Positions 35,352-47,674 of a DNA stretch of 64,000 bases are shown piece after piece. The notes beneath the pieces were generated by a model. That model did not search any database and was not told the DNA's origin. It saw nothing but the letters and a program-made list of their open reading frames with translations. The stretch comes from Scolanthus callimorphus (lineage: Eukaryota > Cnidaria > Anthozoa > Actiniaria > Edwardsiidae): NCBI GenBank assembly GCA_033964015.1, contig CM066915.1, positions 14,610,372 to 14,674,371 of the forward strand. The letters are read 5' to 3'. The position numbers were made by a program, and so were the translations under genes. Numbering within the stretch: position 1 is the first letter of the stretch; each line of letters opens with the position of its first letter.

Positions 35352-37213
35352 AAGGCCCACTAGCCTGCTAGCAGGCGTTGGAGGCTGTTTTATCGGCGAA
35401 AACCAGGAGTTCGTAATCGCGAGCGCCATCTTGGATTTTTTGGCCGAGTGACAATGGGGCGAGTGACAAAACGAGGGGTGGGGGGCGGGAGAGAGGCGGA
35501 AAGAACGCCTGCAAGGAAACTATGCATTTTTGAGTCGCTAATTAAATTCCCGTCCACCAGCAGACGGGAATTATGATTGGCTAATCGGTCAATATGTCAA
35601 TCATCTCCGAGCGTGTTGGGGTCACACATTCTGAAACGGAAACTCAACAAATAAATATAGCGGTCGATTCGGCAGAAGCAAGTAATTTCGCGTGCGCTTT
35701 CTTACTTCGGTTCAAAAAGAAATTGCTCGAGCTAGGAGCTGGCGATCAAAGGCCTGCTTGAAGGGCGAGATGGCAGTTTTTTGAGATGGCAGTTTTTCCG
35801 ACTGGCTTCGGCAAAACTATGATTTTCACTGTGTTTTGTATCGCGAAGAGAGGAGTGATGGAAAGCGTCCCCGCTTCGGTTTATATAGTAATATATCTCT
35901 ACTCAAAAGCCTAACTGCTGACCAAACGGATGAGATCGAATCTATTGAATGTACAATGAGGGATTTAACTGCGGAAATGTTTGAAGAAAACCCTCCTCAG
36001 CCTGGTTCTATCCGGCGTGATAGTTGTTGAAACATGCCGCTTGATTCTCGATCGCCGGCTTTTCTTCGCCACAGCGTCCTTCTTCTCCTCTCACACAGCG
36101 ATCTCGATTACTTAAAATATCTGCGAGTGTGGCTTAGTTTCCTTCTGCAGGTTTTACTAAATACGAGACGAAATATTCACAGTGTTTTCGAGTTCAAAGG
36201 CTAGCGTTCTTGCACAACTCAGCGAGCGTATGCGAATCATTCTTTCCAACTTTATACCGCTCCCTGGATATTTGCGAAGTTTGTAATAAATCGCTTCTAT
36301 TTATATAAATAAAAAGAATGCCATAAACTTAAACGGTAAAATAATACTGTTGAAGAAAGACTCTTTATACAGAAGAATTATTTCGAAGTAAATTAACCGC
36401 AAACTCGCTGTAAAATGTGCATTATTTACGCACAACTTCGCACTTAAAACTGCACGCATCGTTGTTTCAAGCAACCTATCTTTGATCGTTCTTTGGTAGA
36501 TTAGAGAAGTGTGATATGTAAGTTGATCGCCAGCTCCTAGCTCGAGCAATTTCTTTTGACTTGGAACCGAAGTAAGAAGGCGCACGCGAAATTACTTGCT
36601 TCTGCCGAATCGACTGCTATATTTATTTGTTGAGTTTCCGTTTCAGAATGTGTGACCCCAACACGCTCGGAGATGATTGACATATTGACCGATTAGCCAA
36701 TCATAATTCCCGTCTGCTGGTGGACGGGAATTTAATTAGCGACTCAAAAATGCATAGTTTCCTTGCAGGCGTTCTTTCCGCCTCTCTCCCGCCCCCCACC
36801 CCCTCGTTTTGTCACTCGCCCCATTGTCACTCGGCCAAAAAATCCAAGATGGCGCTCGCGACTACGAACTCCGGGTTTTCGCCGATAAAACAGCCTCCCG
36901 AACTCCGGGTTTTCGCCGATAAAACAGCCTCCAACGCCTGCTAGCAGGCTAAAGGCCCACCACCAACCACCATCCTTTGCACGCCGGGATACACTTTCTC
37001 AATAGCAGAAAATGTTCCTTGTAATGATACTTGAAACAAACTGTTTTAATGGTTCCATTTTTTGCATTATTTCCCAGGTATTTAAGTTTTTTCAGAGAGT
37101 CTAACTATTTTCAATCCAAGTTTTTGCGACATTTCTAATGAAAGTGCAAGATGTAGCAATTCAAAACAAAAACTCAAGCTTGCAAATGGTGGCTGTTGGT
37201 GGTGGGCATTTAA
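35345..37213. mobile_element. Older inverted-repeat element interrupted by the 1.6 kb element
   Basis: GGCCCACCACCAACCACC (from 36954) pairs with GGTGGCTGTTGGTGGTGGGC (to about 37206), giving arms of about 28 bp with TTTAA/TTTAAA at the outer edges. The left edge was split: TTTTTAAGGCCCAC lies before the long-TIR element and the remainder after it. So the 35361-36951 element inserted a few bases inside this one. Confidence 0.6.
35361..36951. mobile_element. Long-TIR DNA transposon, non-autonomous, 9 bp target duplication (Mutator-like)
   Basis: The element starts TAGCCTGCTAGCAGGCGTT and ends with the inverse. Terminal inverted repeats are about 390 bp and nearly identical, apart from a 34 bp tandem duplication in the right arm near 36861-36931. 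AAGGCCCAC occurs exactly at 35352-35360 and 36952-36960. A 9 bp duplication with long TIRs is typical of Mutator-like elements. No transposase is present. The 800 bp interior holds one plus-strand frame (35836-36030) that might be a captured exon. High arm identity suggests recent activity or conversion between arms. Confidence 0.85.
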
Positions 37214-38099
37214 AGCAGAATGATGCAATAAAAGTAGCTGTATCACAACAGGCTTAACATTTGAAAATTATTTTTTTAACAAATTATGTAGAGGCAGTTT
37301 GTTAGAAAATGCACGAGTTTTTTATTCCACACTTGATAATTGGAAATTCTCGACACATTTAGCCAGTTAATTTGTAGACATTTCGACCCTGATCTTTTTT
37401 TACTAGAAACTGTCTAAAAACAAGGGTGGCAAACTTGAACTCACTACCGTAACTGTACCAAACAAAAAGGGACTCTTAGATAACAAGTGCATTACATCAT
37501 TTCAGAACCAATTGTTACTACTTGAAATAATTTTACGCTAGAAATTGAGAGCAATTTTTTTAAACACTCAATAATTGCAAATTCTGCTCGCATTTAGCTT
37601 GTGAGAATTTCAAACCCTGTGTAAGCAGTTTTCGGCATTTTCCCTTTTAATTCTGAGAAAGATGATGTGAGCCAAGCAATTTTGCAAGCCGTTTGCACAG
37701 AATTAGCAGTAAGTACTCTAACTTTTGGTTGTACTGTACTATAATCATCCAGAGCTGTCAGAATGATTTGAAGTACATGTAGGCAGCTGCTCAAAAAAGT
37801 AGCTGGCTGCAAAAGAAAAACGGCCAACATGCAAATTTCAAAGCTTCAAAGCAACAAGTCAGTTTCATCGCCGAGCCAAATCTGGCACAGGTGTAGAGCT
37901 GGGAGGTTTTAAAGAGCAACCAAAATTTAAGCAAATTTCGCAAACAATGAGGTGAGCTTCAGGCTTCATTAACAAAGTTCTGTGGTTCAAACGTTTTTGT
38001 GACCCACATTTGGCAAAACGTAGCTGGTGATTTAACATGAAGTAGCTGCCGTAGCTCTGTTTCCACAGGAAATAAAAGGCAATTCCCAACTTGGGGCAT
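37214..38099. other. No gene seen
   Basis: AT-rich sequence. Minus-strand frames at 37594-38119 are short and without recognised domains. Confidence 0.4.
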
Positions 38100-38690
38100 A
38101 ACTGGGAATCAATTCCCAATGTTGGGGATGGACTGGGGCTAACATGGGGGAAGGTTGATTTTAAATTGTAAGAAGTGTTTGATTCAGTTCAGGGCTGGGG
38201 AGGGTTGGGGCAGACTTGGGTCAGGAATGGTATACATATCCAAACTATACCCAAGATTGGTGAAATACTTGAAAGTTGCATATTGATTGAGTCTATTTGG
38301 TCCCAATGTTTGGGATGGACTGGGGCTAACATGGGGGAAGGTTGATTTTAAATTGTAAGAAGTGCTTGATTCAGTTCAGGGTTGGGGCAGACTTGGGTCA
38401 GGAATGGTATACATATCCAAACTATACCCAAGATTGGTGAAATACTTGAAAGTTGCATATTGATTGGGTCTATTTGGTCCCAATGTTTGGGATGGACTGG
38501 GGCTAACATGGGGGAAGGTTGATTTTAAATTGTAAGAAGTGTTTGATTCAGTTCAGGGCTGGGGAGGGTTGGGGCAGACTTGGGTCAGGAATGGTATACA
38601 TATCCAAACTATACCCAAGATTGGTGAAATACTTGAAAGTTGCATATTGATTGGGTCTATTTGGTCCCCAACATTGCGGAAGCATGTTTC
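38100..38690. repeat. Tandem repeat, about 180-188 bp unit, three copies
   Basis: TGGGATGGACTGGGGCTAAC or a near copy starts each unit near 38124, 38310 and 38488. The second unit lacks GGCTGGGGAG, giving a shorter period of about 178 bp. Copies are otherwise almost identical, which indicates recent expansion. Confidence 0.9.
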
Positions 38691-39580
38691 AATATAAAAA
38701 ACAAACAACACATACTAAGACTTGGGTCAATTAGTCCCCAACATTTGGGGTGTACATATATTTCAAAATGGAAACCGCATCATACTTAGAAAACTGGGTT
38801 AATTTGTCCCCATCATTGGGGTTGTTCAGAAACCTATAAGTTTCTGGGTTGTTATATTACATTCTGAAATAGCAAACCACATCATACTTGACACTGGGTC
38901 AATTTTCCCCCAACATTGGGGTTGTACATTATATTTCAAATAGCAAACCGTATCATGCTTACAAGTTGGGTCAATTTGTCCCTAATATTGGGGTTGTACA
39001 CTACATTCTGAAATAGTAAACCGCATCATCTTAGACCCCGTCCACACTACTCCGTTTTCAAACGAAAACGGATACTTTTTGCTCCGGATACAGCTATCGT
39101 CCACACTACAACGCGAAAACGATCACCGAAAATGGATCAATCCGAAAACGCTCTCCAGAGTGGAGCGATTTGAAAACGGAGCTGTTTGAAAACTCTGTTT
39201 TCTAGTGTGGACGGGTGAAAATGATGCTATCTGAAAACGATGACGTCAGCACAGCAAACCCGACCGATTTCGTGGGCCGACAGATCGAAATGCGCATGCG
39301 TTGAGCTTGTTTGAGCATGCCCACTGAATGCATAAGAGCGTTTTCAGCGGATGCGCATTGTAGTGTGGACGGGCGATAAGTGTGGACGCAAATATTTTTG
39401 AAAACGGAGCAAAAAATATCCGTTTTCGTTTGAAAACGGTGTAGTGTGGACGGGGTCTTAGAAACTGGGTCGATTTCTCGTCAGAATTGGGGTCGATTGG
39501 GGAGTTTGCATTATACTTCAACTAGCAAATCATCTTACTTAGAAACTGGGTCTTATTGTCATCAACATTTACAGTGAGTA
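38690..39580. repeat. Diverged tandem repeat, about 75-80 bp unit
   Basis: Units carry CTGGGTCAATTTGTCCCC, ACATTGGGGTTGTACA and AAATAGCAAACCGCATCAT with variations. The array is split by the MITE at 39034-39457 and resumes after it. Confidence 0.8.
39034..39457. mobile_element. 424 bp MITE with TTA target duplication
   Basis: Terminal inverted repeats of about 50 bp start GACCCCGTCCACACTAC, followed by CCGTTTTCAAACGAAAACGG. TTA flanks both sides (39031-39033 and 39458-39460). The host minisatellite shows the unoccupied form of the target (CTTAGAAACTGGGT-like). TTA duplication suggests PIF/Harbinger. A truncated relative is at 51635-51772. Confidence 0.87.
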
Positions 39581-39601
39581 TAAATTCTGGTAAAGCATGC
39601 A

Positions 39602-42600
39602 TTAATTGGAAATGATTGACTTTGACTTTGTTTTAAATCTAACGAAGCCGCCAGGTACTGGCAGAAACCCATTGCCCTTCTGCAATACCAAGAATGCTTC
39701 TCCAACACACATCTTCCCGGGCACCAGTCTCAGTGTCTCACGAACATAAAGATTGCGACCAGGCCATCTAGCACTTGGAACATAAAAGTAGACTGCAACT
39801 TTTTTGTGGACCGCATCTACAGCTCTGACATGTCCAATCCAAGTTTCATCTATGTTTTCTCCTTGAATATATATCATATCATCCACTTCTGGGTAACAGG
39901 TACAATATCTTGTGGTGACGTTAGTGCGGGACGCTTGTAGTCGATCACGATGTTGGCATCGCAATTTGGAGATGGCATCAGTACTGACTTCCTCCTGACA
40001 TCTGACAGCAATAGAAAGAGTTCATCACCGGGAGTAGCTGACACCAGTGGAAAGCCAGTCCAGTAATGCTTGTCGATATTTGTGCCACTCATATAGTATG
40101 GGTAGAGTGCTGCCTTGACTGCTACATGGACGCATGTATCCACAGTAATGGCATAAAACTGTTCTGCACGGAAAACGTCTTCGAACCCATTATGTATTGC
40201 AAAAAAACTCTCCCCTTTACGCAAAAGGAGGCTGCTAACATTATCTATCTGGTGATAGGCCTTTTTTGAGATAATAGAGGCTCTTGAGATCTTTCCTTCC
40301 TCTTTGCCACACATGACAGCTATCAATTTGGCATCATCATCAGAAAGCTCGTGAACTTTGTTTGCAGAACCAATTATGCAAGATCTTCTATGCAATGCAG
40401 CTTCCTGATGTGTCCTTGCAACTCCCTGGAGATAAATAAAAACCGTGATAGTGTAAAATTAAAGTGCTTGCCAACATTTGTGAATCAATAATTGCTTTTC
40501 AATGAAGAATTTGAAGAAGGTCACTTGGTTTATTACCTGACATGCCAATTCTCCAACCTTCACATCACTCTTTTCTTTTGCTAACATCTTCATTACCTCC
40601 CTCCTTTCTTCTGCATAAGCATAAGTTTTTTCGATGTGTTTACAGTTACTTGGCTTGCTCACATACTTCTTGACTGCTCTTTCGAAACTGTAACACCAGT
40701 AGTTATCAGACGCAGAAAATCGCAGGAGATCTTCATGGACATGGAGTAAGTTATGACTGGTGATGTAACACATCTGAAGCCCTTCGACTTCCTCCGATAA
40801 GATGTTAAATTTCAGGGCAAGATCACGACTCTGTAATATCATTTCTGTAGTCCAGCCATCACGGCCGCAAACATAGTGAAGTTCTGTAAGTCTGGCGAGA
40901 GTACTCCACAATTCATATTCATCTGGTGGGAGGAGTGAGTCAAGAATGCATTCTGATACTGGAAAGCAAAACTTTTGATACTCCTCTGCTTTCCAATGAC
41001 CGCGTCTTTTGTCGAACCCAGTTGGCATACGTCCATCCTTTAGATCGGATGTCCACGGGAATGATCGTAGTCTGAGTTCAACTTCTTTGGAGCTCAATAT
41101 ACCGCTTTCCACAAACCAATCAATTTGGTTTTTTATTGCATTCAGAGGGAGCGTGTGATGGATGTCATAGACAAGATCTGTTAGTACATTGAACCCATAA
41201 ACTGGATAAAGCTGATGCAAAACAGACAGGCCAGTGTAGCCATTGAAGGATGAGAGTTTTTTTCTTCTTGTCTTAACATCTTCACACTGCATTTCAGACA
41301 TGATTTCAGCTTCGCATTTGATGTCCTTGTCATCCCAAGGATGACGAACGTGCTTTCTGTTTTCTCCATAGTACATCTGATTATGGTGGGCATGTGCTAA
41401 CTTCATGCCTTGGACTTTGCACCGTCGACAAGGGCTTCTGCCACCATTCAAGAACTTTCCCACCTCACATATTGCCGGGTAATCTCCAGTAAAGCAAAGC
41501 AATAAGTGCCGAATTCTATTGCCATCTGGAAGATCATTTGACGTGTGAGCATAATTTACTTCGATGCCATTTATGAAGCCTTCTTTTATATCATCAACTA
41601 AAGGCTGTAAGAAAGGATCTAGCAGATGAGGATTATCTTTAGGAACATTATGAAAAGGCACAAAGCCAATGACATAAACTTCTTCAACTTTCAGTCTATC
41701 TATTTTTCTCATGTTTGCAACTGTTACCTCAATAGATCCACAACTGTGATTTCCGTGCTTATAAGGGCTCCAACCGTCCCAATGTAAGCTAAGTTTCGCG
41801 GGTCGCCATTTGCATAAACTGGGTAATGTTCGAACTCTGTGTAACACAACGGACATTCTAATAAAAGCTCATCTCCTTCCTGCTGTGCATTTATGGAATC
41901 TAAGATTGCTTGTGCGGAAACGACACCCTTACAAACTTGAGGACACATAGCAGGAACCAGCCACGATTCATCTTTGTCCCAGAACCACGCTAACTCTCGA
42001 AACCTGTTGCCATCCCAGATTTCTCGCCTTCTTTCCCAGGGCTGTTCTCTGTTTAGCCAATGCTCCTTCTCTTCCAATGACTAAGATGTTTCTTGCAGGT
42101 TTTGCTATCTTTACACCATTTTTTCACTTTTTCATTAATACCTAAGTAGTAGTAGCGCACTTCTCCAGTGTTTCCACAATGCACACATTTATCATCCTTG
42201 TTCTCCATTATGCTCCACTTGCCACTGTAAGTATGTTTATTAGAACTCTTATTTTCGTTCGCTTTTTTCTTACAAAAACATATGAAATATTCTTTAGGGT
42301 CACAGAAACCATATTCTTTAAGAAGTACTTGTGCTTCTGTCCACCCTGAAGGCCACACTGAATCTATGACATCCGGGTCACATTCATCGCCTAGACCTTC
42401 ACAAATAGTTCTTTGCCAAATATCAGAATGTCCTCAAAGTTCTTCATTGAACAGTTAGTATCTTGCATTAACTGCATGGCGTCAAGGACTGCTTTGGCGA
42501 TTACTTCTCTCATTCCATTGCCATTTTGAGTCTCTCTGCCATCGTTATTGAAGCAATTTTGACATTCGCCATCTGCTTGCCTAATATCAGCATTAAAGTC

Positions 42601-42876
42601 ATTAGTTTCAACTTCCATCATGTGTTCCATCTGTTCATCCTCTCTCGGGACGGCTAGCTCTTTTTCTGTTTCAATCACCATCTCAATCTCTTCTGGGTTA
42701 ATGGCTTCATTCCGATTACAAGCAAGCGACAGTTCAGCTTCATAGCTTATTTCCCAATGCCGAAGCTCCGTTGACCATGGTGTTGCTCTTCCATTACATT
42801 TTCCACACGGACAGTGAACATGCCGGTAAGGTTTTTCAGAACAATTGCAGTTCCGAATATCTTCTCTTCGCCACAT
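39602..42876 (-). pseudogene. Tnp2-like (EnSpm/CACTA) transposase gene, frameshifted
   Basis: Read right to left. The N-terminus (42876-42391) has a Cys/His cluster, CSEKPYRHVHCPCGKCNG. Then come a zinc-binding CVHC segment and the main 465-codon block (41856-40459). That block has HWDGWSPYKHGNHS (first catalytic Asp region), LLLCFTGDYPA with CRRCKVQG (second Asp region and zinc ligands), DLVYDIHHTLPLNAIK, and YWCYSFERAVKKYV. These match the Tnp2/KDZ RNase H-fold transposases as I know them. A proper intron (40426-40536, CAG|GTAATA to CTCCAG|GGAG, phase 0) leads to a C-terminal part with MIYIQGENIDETWIGHVRAV. Frame changes near 42400, 42075, 41790 and 39900 break it. They could be decay or assembly indels. 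No flanking terminal repeats were found. Confidence 0.7.
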
Positions 42877-43160
42877 ATATATTAATTTTTACGAGTAAAT
42901 TAATTTCATTCCCTCTAGAACAAGAGCAACTCAAAAACATGAAGTCGAAAGCCGATCGAGTAGACGTCTACCGCGCAGCTAGCCAGTGTTATATTTCCCG
43001 CGCTATTTAGCGATAATAATCCTAAAGGACGGACAATTTCAACCACTAAGGGGGCTGGAGTGATTTTAAAACTTAATTTTTCTACTGCCGGCCAAACATG
43101 ACTAAAGTTTGCCCCCCCCCCCCCCCCCCCCCCACCCCCCATTTCAGATCGCACTGTTTA
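42877..43160. other. 5' flank of the transposase gene with poly-C tract
   Basis: A purine-rich, gene-free segment with a 22 nt C run at about 43112-43133. It may hold the minus-strand promoter of the Tnp2-like gene, but no specific element is recognisable. Confidence 0.4.
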
Positions 43161-43374
43161 GGGGCCGACCATTTGACTTCTGAGGGGGTGGATGATTGTG
43201 AAAAAAAATATCCTGCACGGCCCGAAGGGCCGAAAAAAAACATCCTGCACAGCATATTTGTCATAATCCTCAACTAATTTTACGAAATAAATATCCTACA
43301 ATATCTTAGAGACGTAAAAAAAATCTTGCAAAAAAAATCATCCACCCCCCCTCAAAAGTCAAATGGTCGGCCCC
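43161..43374. mobile_element. 214 bp MITE with TTA target duplication
   Basis: The left end GGGGCCGACCATTTGACTTC and the inverse at the right end share about 36 bp. TTA lies at 43158-43160 and 43375-43377. PIF/Harbinger-like by duplication. Confidence 0.87.
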
Positions 43375-44082
43375 TTACCCCTTCTATCCTCAAATCACTC
43401 GCAAACGAAGCGTGGGAACGGTCATCTCTGATTGGTCGTTGTTAATTAAGTTATAATTTCAGGCGCCACGGCACAGAGTCTGCTTGTGACAGTGGCGTAA
43501 AACCAGGAAACAGAGGAACGGACTTGATGCGGAGCAGCACTCCAACCGTAAAAACGGCCAGAGGTACAACCGAAACAATTTAAAACACTGCAGCAAAAAT
43601 ATTTCGAATTCCTTTATGAGGTATTTCATACGGAAACCAGTGCGGATTCTGGGAAAGCTAATGTTGATACTCAGTATCCCTCAAGTCGTGATCGCGGGAA
43701 AAGCTCTCTGATCTTTATTAATTATCGTTTTTTCTTCGTAATTCAACCCGTTCGACAGGAAAATTCATTTTCGATTGTATCGGCATGGAGAATTTTTTCT
43801 CAAAACAAAAATCATCCAATCCTTTTTTGCTAACTCACAAATTTAAGTTCCCCATTTTATTGTCCGCGTTTGATTTTTCCCACACCCTGGCTTCGTGTTT
43901 TTTCTCACGCTGAGGAAGGCACGTGATTCATTTCGGCCAATCAGCAACTAGACTGTTGGAGAGCTTTTGGCGCGTTTCTCCTTACCAAGCCAAACAGAAT
44001 TCACAATCTTTCGGCTGGTTAGGTTTGATTTCCAAGCTCTAGAGACGGATTTAAAACTATCCTTCGGTAAGATTCGCTTTCA
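43375..44082. other. Upstream region of the SAM-domain gene
   Basis: Contains no ORF of note. It presumably includes the promoter and 5' untranslated region of the gene starting at 44083. No TATA box can be assigned with confidence. Confidence 0.4.
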
Positions 44083-46790
44083 ATGATGGATGGACAAAGA
44101 AGAGAGCCCGCTATCGATGAAGAAGAAGCCTCCGGGCCAATAGAAAGTTGGAGTGTGGAACAAGTAGCAACTTTTGTTCGACAAGTGTTTGAACTTGACG
44201 AAATAGCTCAAAACTTTAGAGGTAAGTTCGCTCAACATGCAATAAAGCGTCAAAATATCAATGTATACGACTTTTCGCTCTTCCTTTTGCATCAGACTCA
44301 GGTTATTTGTTTACGTTTCGCCATGGTTTTGTAATTTGTAATCTCGGTAATCTAGCGTCGCCTAGCTGCTTTGTTAACTTTAACTAGATATATTAGTAGC
44401 TAAAGCTAAAGTTAATAAACAAAGGAAAACAATCACAATCTGGATTTGCTTTTTGTACTTAAATTCGGCTAAATAGATCGCTCTGAGTTCGTACCGGTCT
44501 CATGTAATCACCGCCTTATTCGACGCGAGGGAGTTCGACGTTAGATTTGGCGCCAAAAAGTCCGCATGGTTTCACAGTAAAAAAGAGAAATAAGGCATCA
44601 AGACTTTCTTCTATGAACGCGTTGTAATGTTTTTTTTTTAACCTGTAGATGAAGACATAGATGGAAAAGGGTTGGTTGTGCTATTCCATAAAGACGAAGA
44701 GAGTGAGATCTTCAGGAAACTCAACCTAACGTTCGGGAAAACACTTGAACTGAAAGCAAAACTCCAAGAATTTGTTCCGTCCACCAGTTCTACTTCTACG
44801 CCCAAAACGAGTCCCAAGCCAACATTATCATCCCTGGGTGCGCAACAGAAGCTACTATATAAATTCAAGTAAGTATTATTGCTAAATACACCATAAAATC
44901 AACTTATTATTATCCAATCCACTTTTATTCAATCAGAGGGAAATAGTCAAGATCTTCACGACAAATGTTCTGTTCTGAAAACTCACAGTGATATGCCCTA
45001 CGTTATACTTAAACTTAAGGCTATTAACTTGATCAATTCATTTAGTTTCGTATTGTTGGTCACAATTTAGGGTCCTCAACAACATTTGTATCAAATTCTA
45101 ATTATTTTTAGAGTCTTAATTTTATTATGACCACCCCTTTTCAATATTCCCCAATTCTTGACAAGAGACGGTTAGCAATGGGTTAAGCCAAGATCTGCAT
45201 CTCGGGAATCCAGGGCCATAGTTAGCGGGGACAGAGTGGGCAGTCCCCCCCCCCCCCCCCCAGCGAAGTAAAATTTTTAGTGTCAACTTGTGGGAAAAAA
45301 CCTGCTTGCCCCCCCAGCAAATACAAATAATTACCAAGGAATTACCAAAAAATTCTATCTACGGCCTTGGAATCTTATGCCTGAGGTCTGAGCTTTTTGT
45401 TACAAAAAACACTAGAAAACATTTTGCATTTCAAGAGCAAACACTCTGAGACATGGCATCTTGTAAAATCAGTACTGGTATGTTTTCGTACATGTTTGTA
45501 CGGAAGATTCTTACCAAACCATGTCTTAATAAAATGTGTATGTATGTATGATGTTCCCTGACTTCCAAGATGTTGAGGTAACCACAGCTACTCTGCAATG
45601 CATTAATTGTTTCAATTTTACAAAACACAAGTATCACCAACTAAATTATTAGACATTGTCATTAATCAATTTCTTCATTCTTTTAGGAGATCTAAAATTA
45701 ATGAAGCAGCAACAACTAAATGGCCAGGAAACCAGTTTCCAAACTTCAGGCTTCCAGAAAACAAGCAACAGTTGCATAAGCTTGCAGAATCCCTAGAAAA
45801 AGACTGCAGCATGCCAGAAATTGGTTTGGTCTCGAGGGCATTAAAGAGCATATTAAAGCCACTTTCTGGGAGCGAGCTCGCTCACGCAAAAGGGATGGCA
45901 CTGATTATGACAAGGTTTGTCCAACTTTTGTTGATCAATTGCCACATAGTCCTGAGCCTACATGTACTTTCCAGTAAAAAAATTAATAGCTCTGTGAGAT
46001 GCAATGTGGTGTTGCCATTCTTGCTCACTTGGTTGTTTTGTTTAGTCAACTACCAACCTGTCTAGCTAGTAAACGAAGTCCTACGTGGATGAAGTATGAG
46101 ATTGAAAAGGGACTTTTTTTTAGCTCCACCCCTGTTTAAGAGCCAGGCAGGGGTACTGTCACACCTTTTCCCTATAGCTACTCCCACCTCAGTGTGCATT
46201 AGCTTACACTGTTTCTTTTGCTTTTTAGCCTGATAAGAGAAAAAAAGCAAAACCCATCCAAGAAATAAAGGGGAAGAAGCCATTTTCTGCTGGATCATCT
46301 AAAGAGGTGAGGTATTCTCCACCAAGCAGCTCTGATGATGAAGGAGGTGACACAGAGATCATTGACGACACTAGTGGGGAGGATGATAGGGATGACCAGG
46401 ACAACAACAGTACAGGTAGTTCAGAAATTCCCCTCCAAGCATGGGAGGATGATATTCCTGTCTCGAAAAAAGACCTAAAATCCTCTCCCCCTTTCCCCCT
46501 AAATCAGAGATTACAACATCAATGCTAACAGATAAAAGTGCTGAGGTTGTAGTGCTGGTTTATTCTGGCTTCAGTAAACCTGATGAGATCTCACGAGAGT
46601 ATCTTCTCGATCAATTGAAAAAATTGGGAGGGAAAATGTCACTTGCAAAAACATTAAACAAAAAACCCCTAGTTAAGGTTACAGCTGTGAAGTTGATAAA
46701 TCTTGAAAAAGTGAAACTTAATGAGGGTACCGAATTGAAGAATATCAAGAGAAGTGATGTGATCTGCAAATCAGCTAAAAAGAAAAAGTG
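44083..46790 (+). CDS. SAM-domain protein, multi-exon
   Basis: Exon 1 44083-44221 (start MMDGQRREPAIDEEE), exon 2 44649-44868, exon 3 45687-45914, exon 4 from about 46229-46240 to 46415, exon 5 46508-46790. Exons 1-3 and 4-5 join in phase with GT/AG sites. Exons 1-2 form a sterile alpha motif: WSVEQVATFVRQVFELDEIA, then DIDGKGLVVLFHKDEE and a hydrophobic helix. SAM domains mediate protein oligomerisation. Exon 3 encodes WPGNQFPNFRLPENKQQLHK, a conserved-looking block I cannot name. Exon 4 is acidic and serine-rich. The C-terminus is lysine-rich (KKKK stop). The exon 3-4 join is unresolved: the strong acceptor at 46228 is out of phase, and a weaker AG at 46239 restores phase. So an exon could be missing, or the copy could be slightly damaged. 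Confidence 0.65.
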
Positions 46791-47452
46791 AAAAGTGCAA
46801 GGATTTTAAACCTGTATTTGATCAGTATTGATCATGGCAGAATTTTTTTTTGAAAAGTTGTGAAGACTGCACAGATTGAGTTTTTGGTTAGATTAATGGA
46901 GGATGGATGATTTAACAGTTTAGGTATAGCTCTGAAATTCCTCTGAAAAAAGTTGGGAGGATATTTCTTCTAATTTCCTTGCCAAATTATTCATCTCCAC
47001 CCTGTATGTTGCCCACAGTTACGGTAAAGTGCAATTGTTGTAGTTTTGACCTATTCTTCTACCCTGAAGACAATCAAAAGAGTACCTTGTCATTACTTTA
47101 AAAAAAATGAAATTTTGAATAAAAAAACCTAGTAAAGGTTAATAGCCTACAATTGTTGGCACTGGATGATGTTTTGCTGGAGAAAACTCAGAGTTATTGA
47201 AGTCGCTGGTGCGAGTATGGGTCTTACAAGTCTCCCTAGGTGAGAGGTATGACTGGAATTGTCCTTTTTTACTTGACTCCAATATGCCACCCCATGGATA
47301 CAAACTCCAAGTTTTTTTTCCTGACAAAAACACCATCCAGCACCTGCACGTACCCCATAGAAAGCTGTGAGAGTGTCCAGGTTGAGTTCTTATACTGCCA
47401 AAAATCCATACGTATCGCAATGATCCGAAACTAGAATCTGTGTTTTCTTATA
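46791..47452. other. 3' flank of SAM gene, no further gene
   Basis: AT-rich sequence with a possible polyadenylation context (GAATAAAAAAACC near 47118). Minus-strand frames are not convincing. Confidence 0.4.
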
Positions 47453-47575
47453 GCGATTCTACACTGTCACTCAAACCATCAGTCGGTCAATGTGTTGCCC
47501 TGTTCCGCCTAGTACAGTTGCCTGGCTTTCTGTTGTGACAGAACACAGACAGTTTGAGTGACAGCATGGAATCGC
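47453..47575. mobile_element. Short inverted-repeat element
   Basis: GCGATTCTACACTGTCACTC (47453 on) pairs with GAGTGACAGCATGGAATCGC (to 47575) with two mismatches. Target duplication not resolved. Confidence 0.6.
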
Positions 47576-47674
47576 CACAACAACACATATTTGAGTTTTG
47601 GAACATTGCGACACTATGAATTCCGCTGTAAATCATGTTATAATTATGGAGTTTGTCAAAATTTTGATTAAATA

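Noticed and set aside
43112..45260. Poly-C tracts as possible telomeric or structural signals
   Set aside because: Long C or G runs (also at 796 and 21567) are common low-complexity tracts in this genome, and their exact length is prone to sequencing error.
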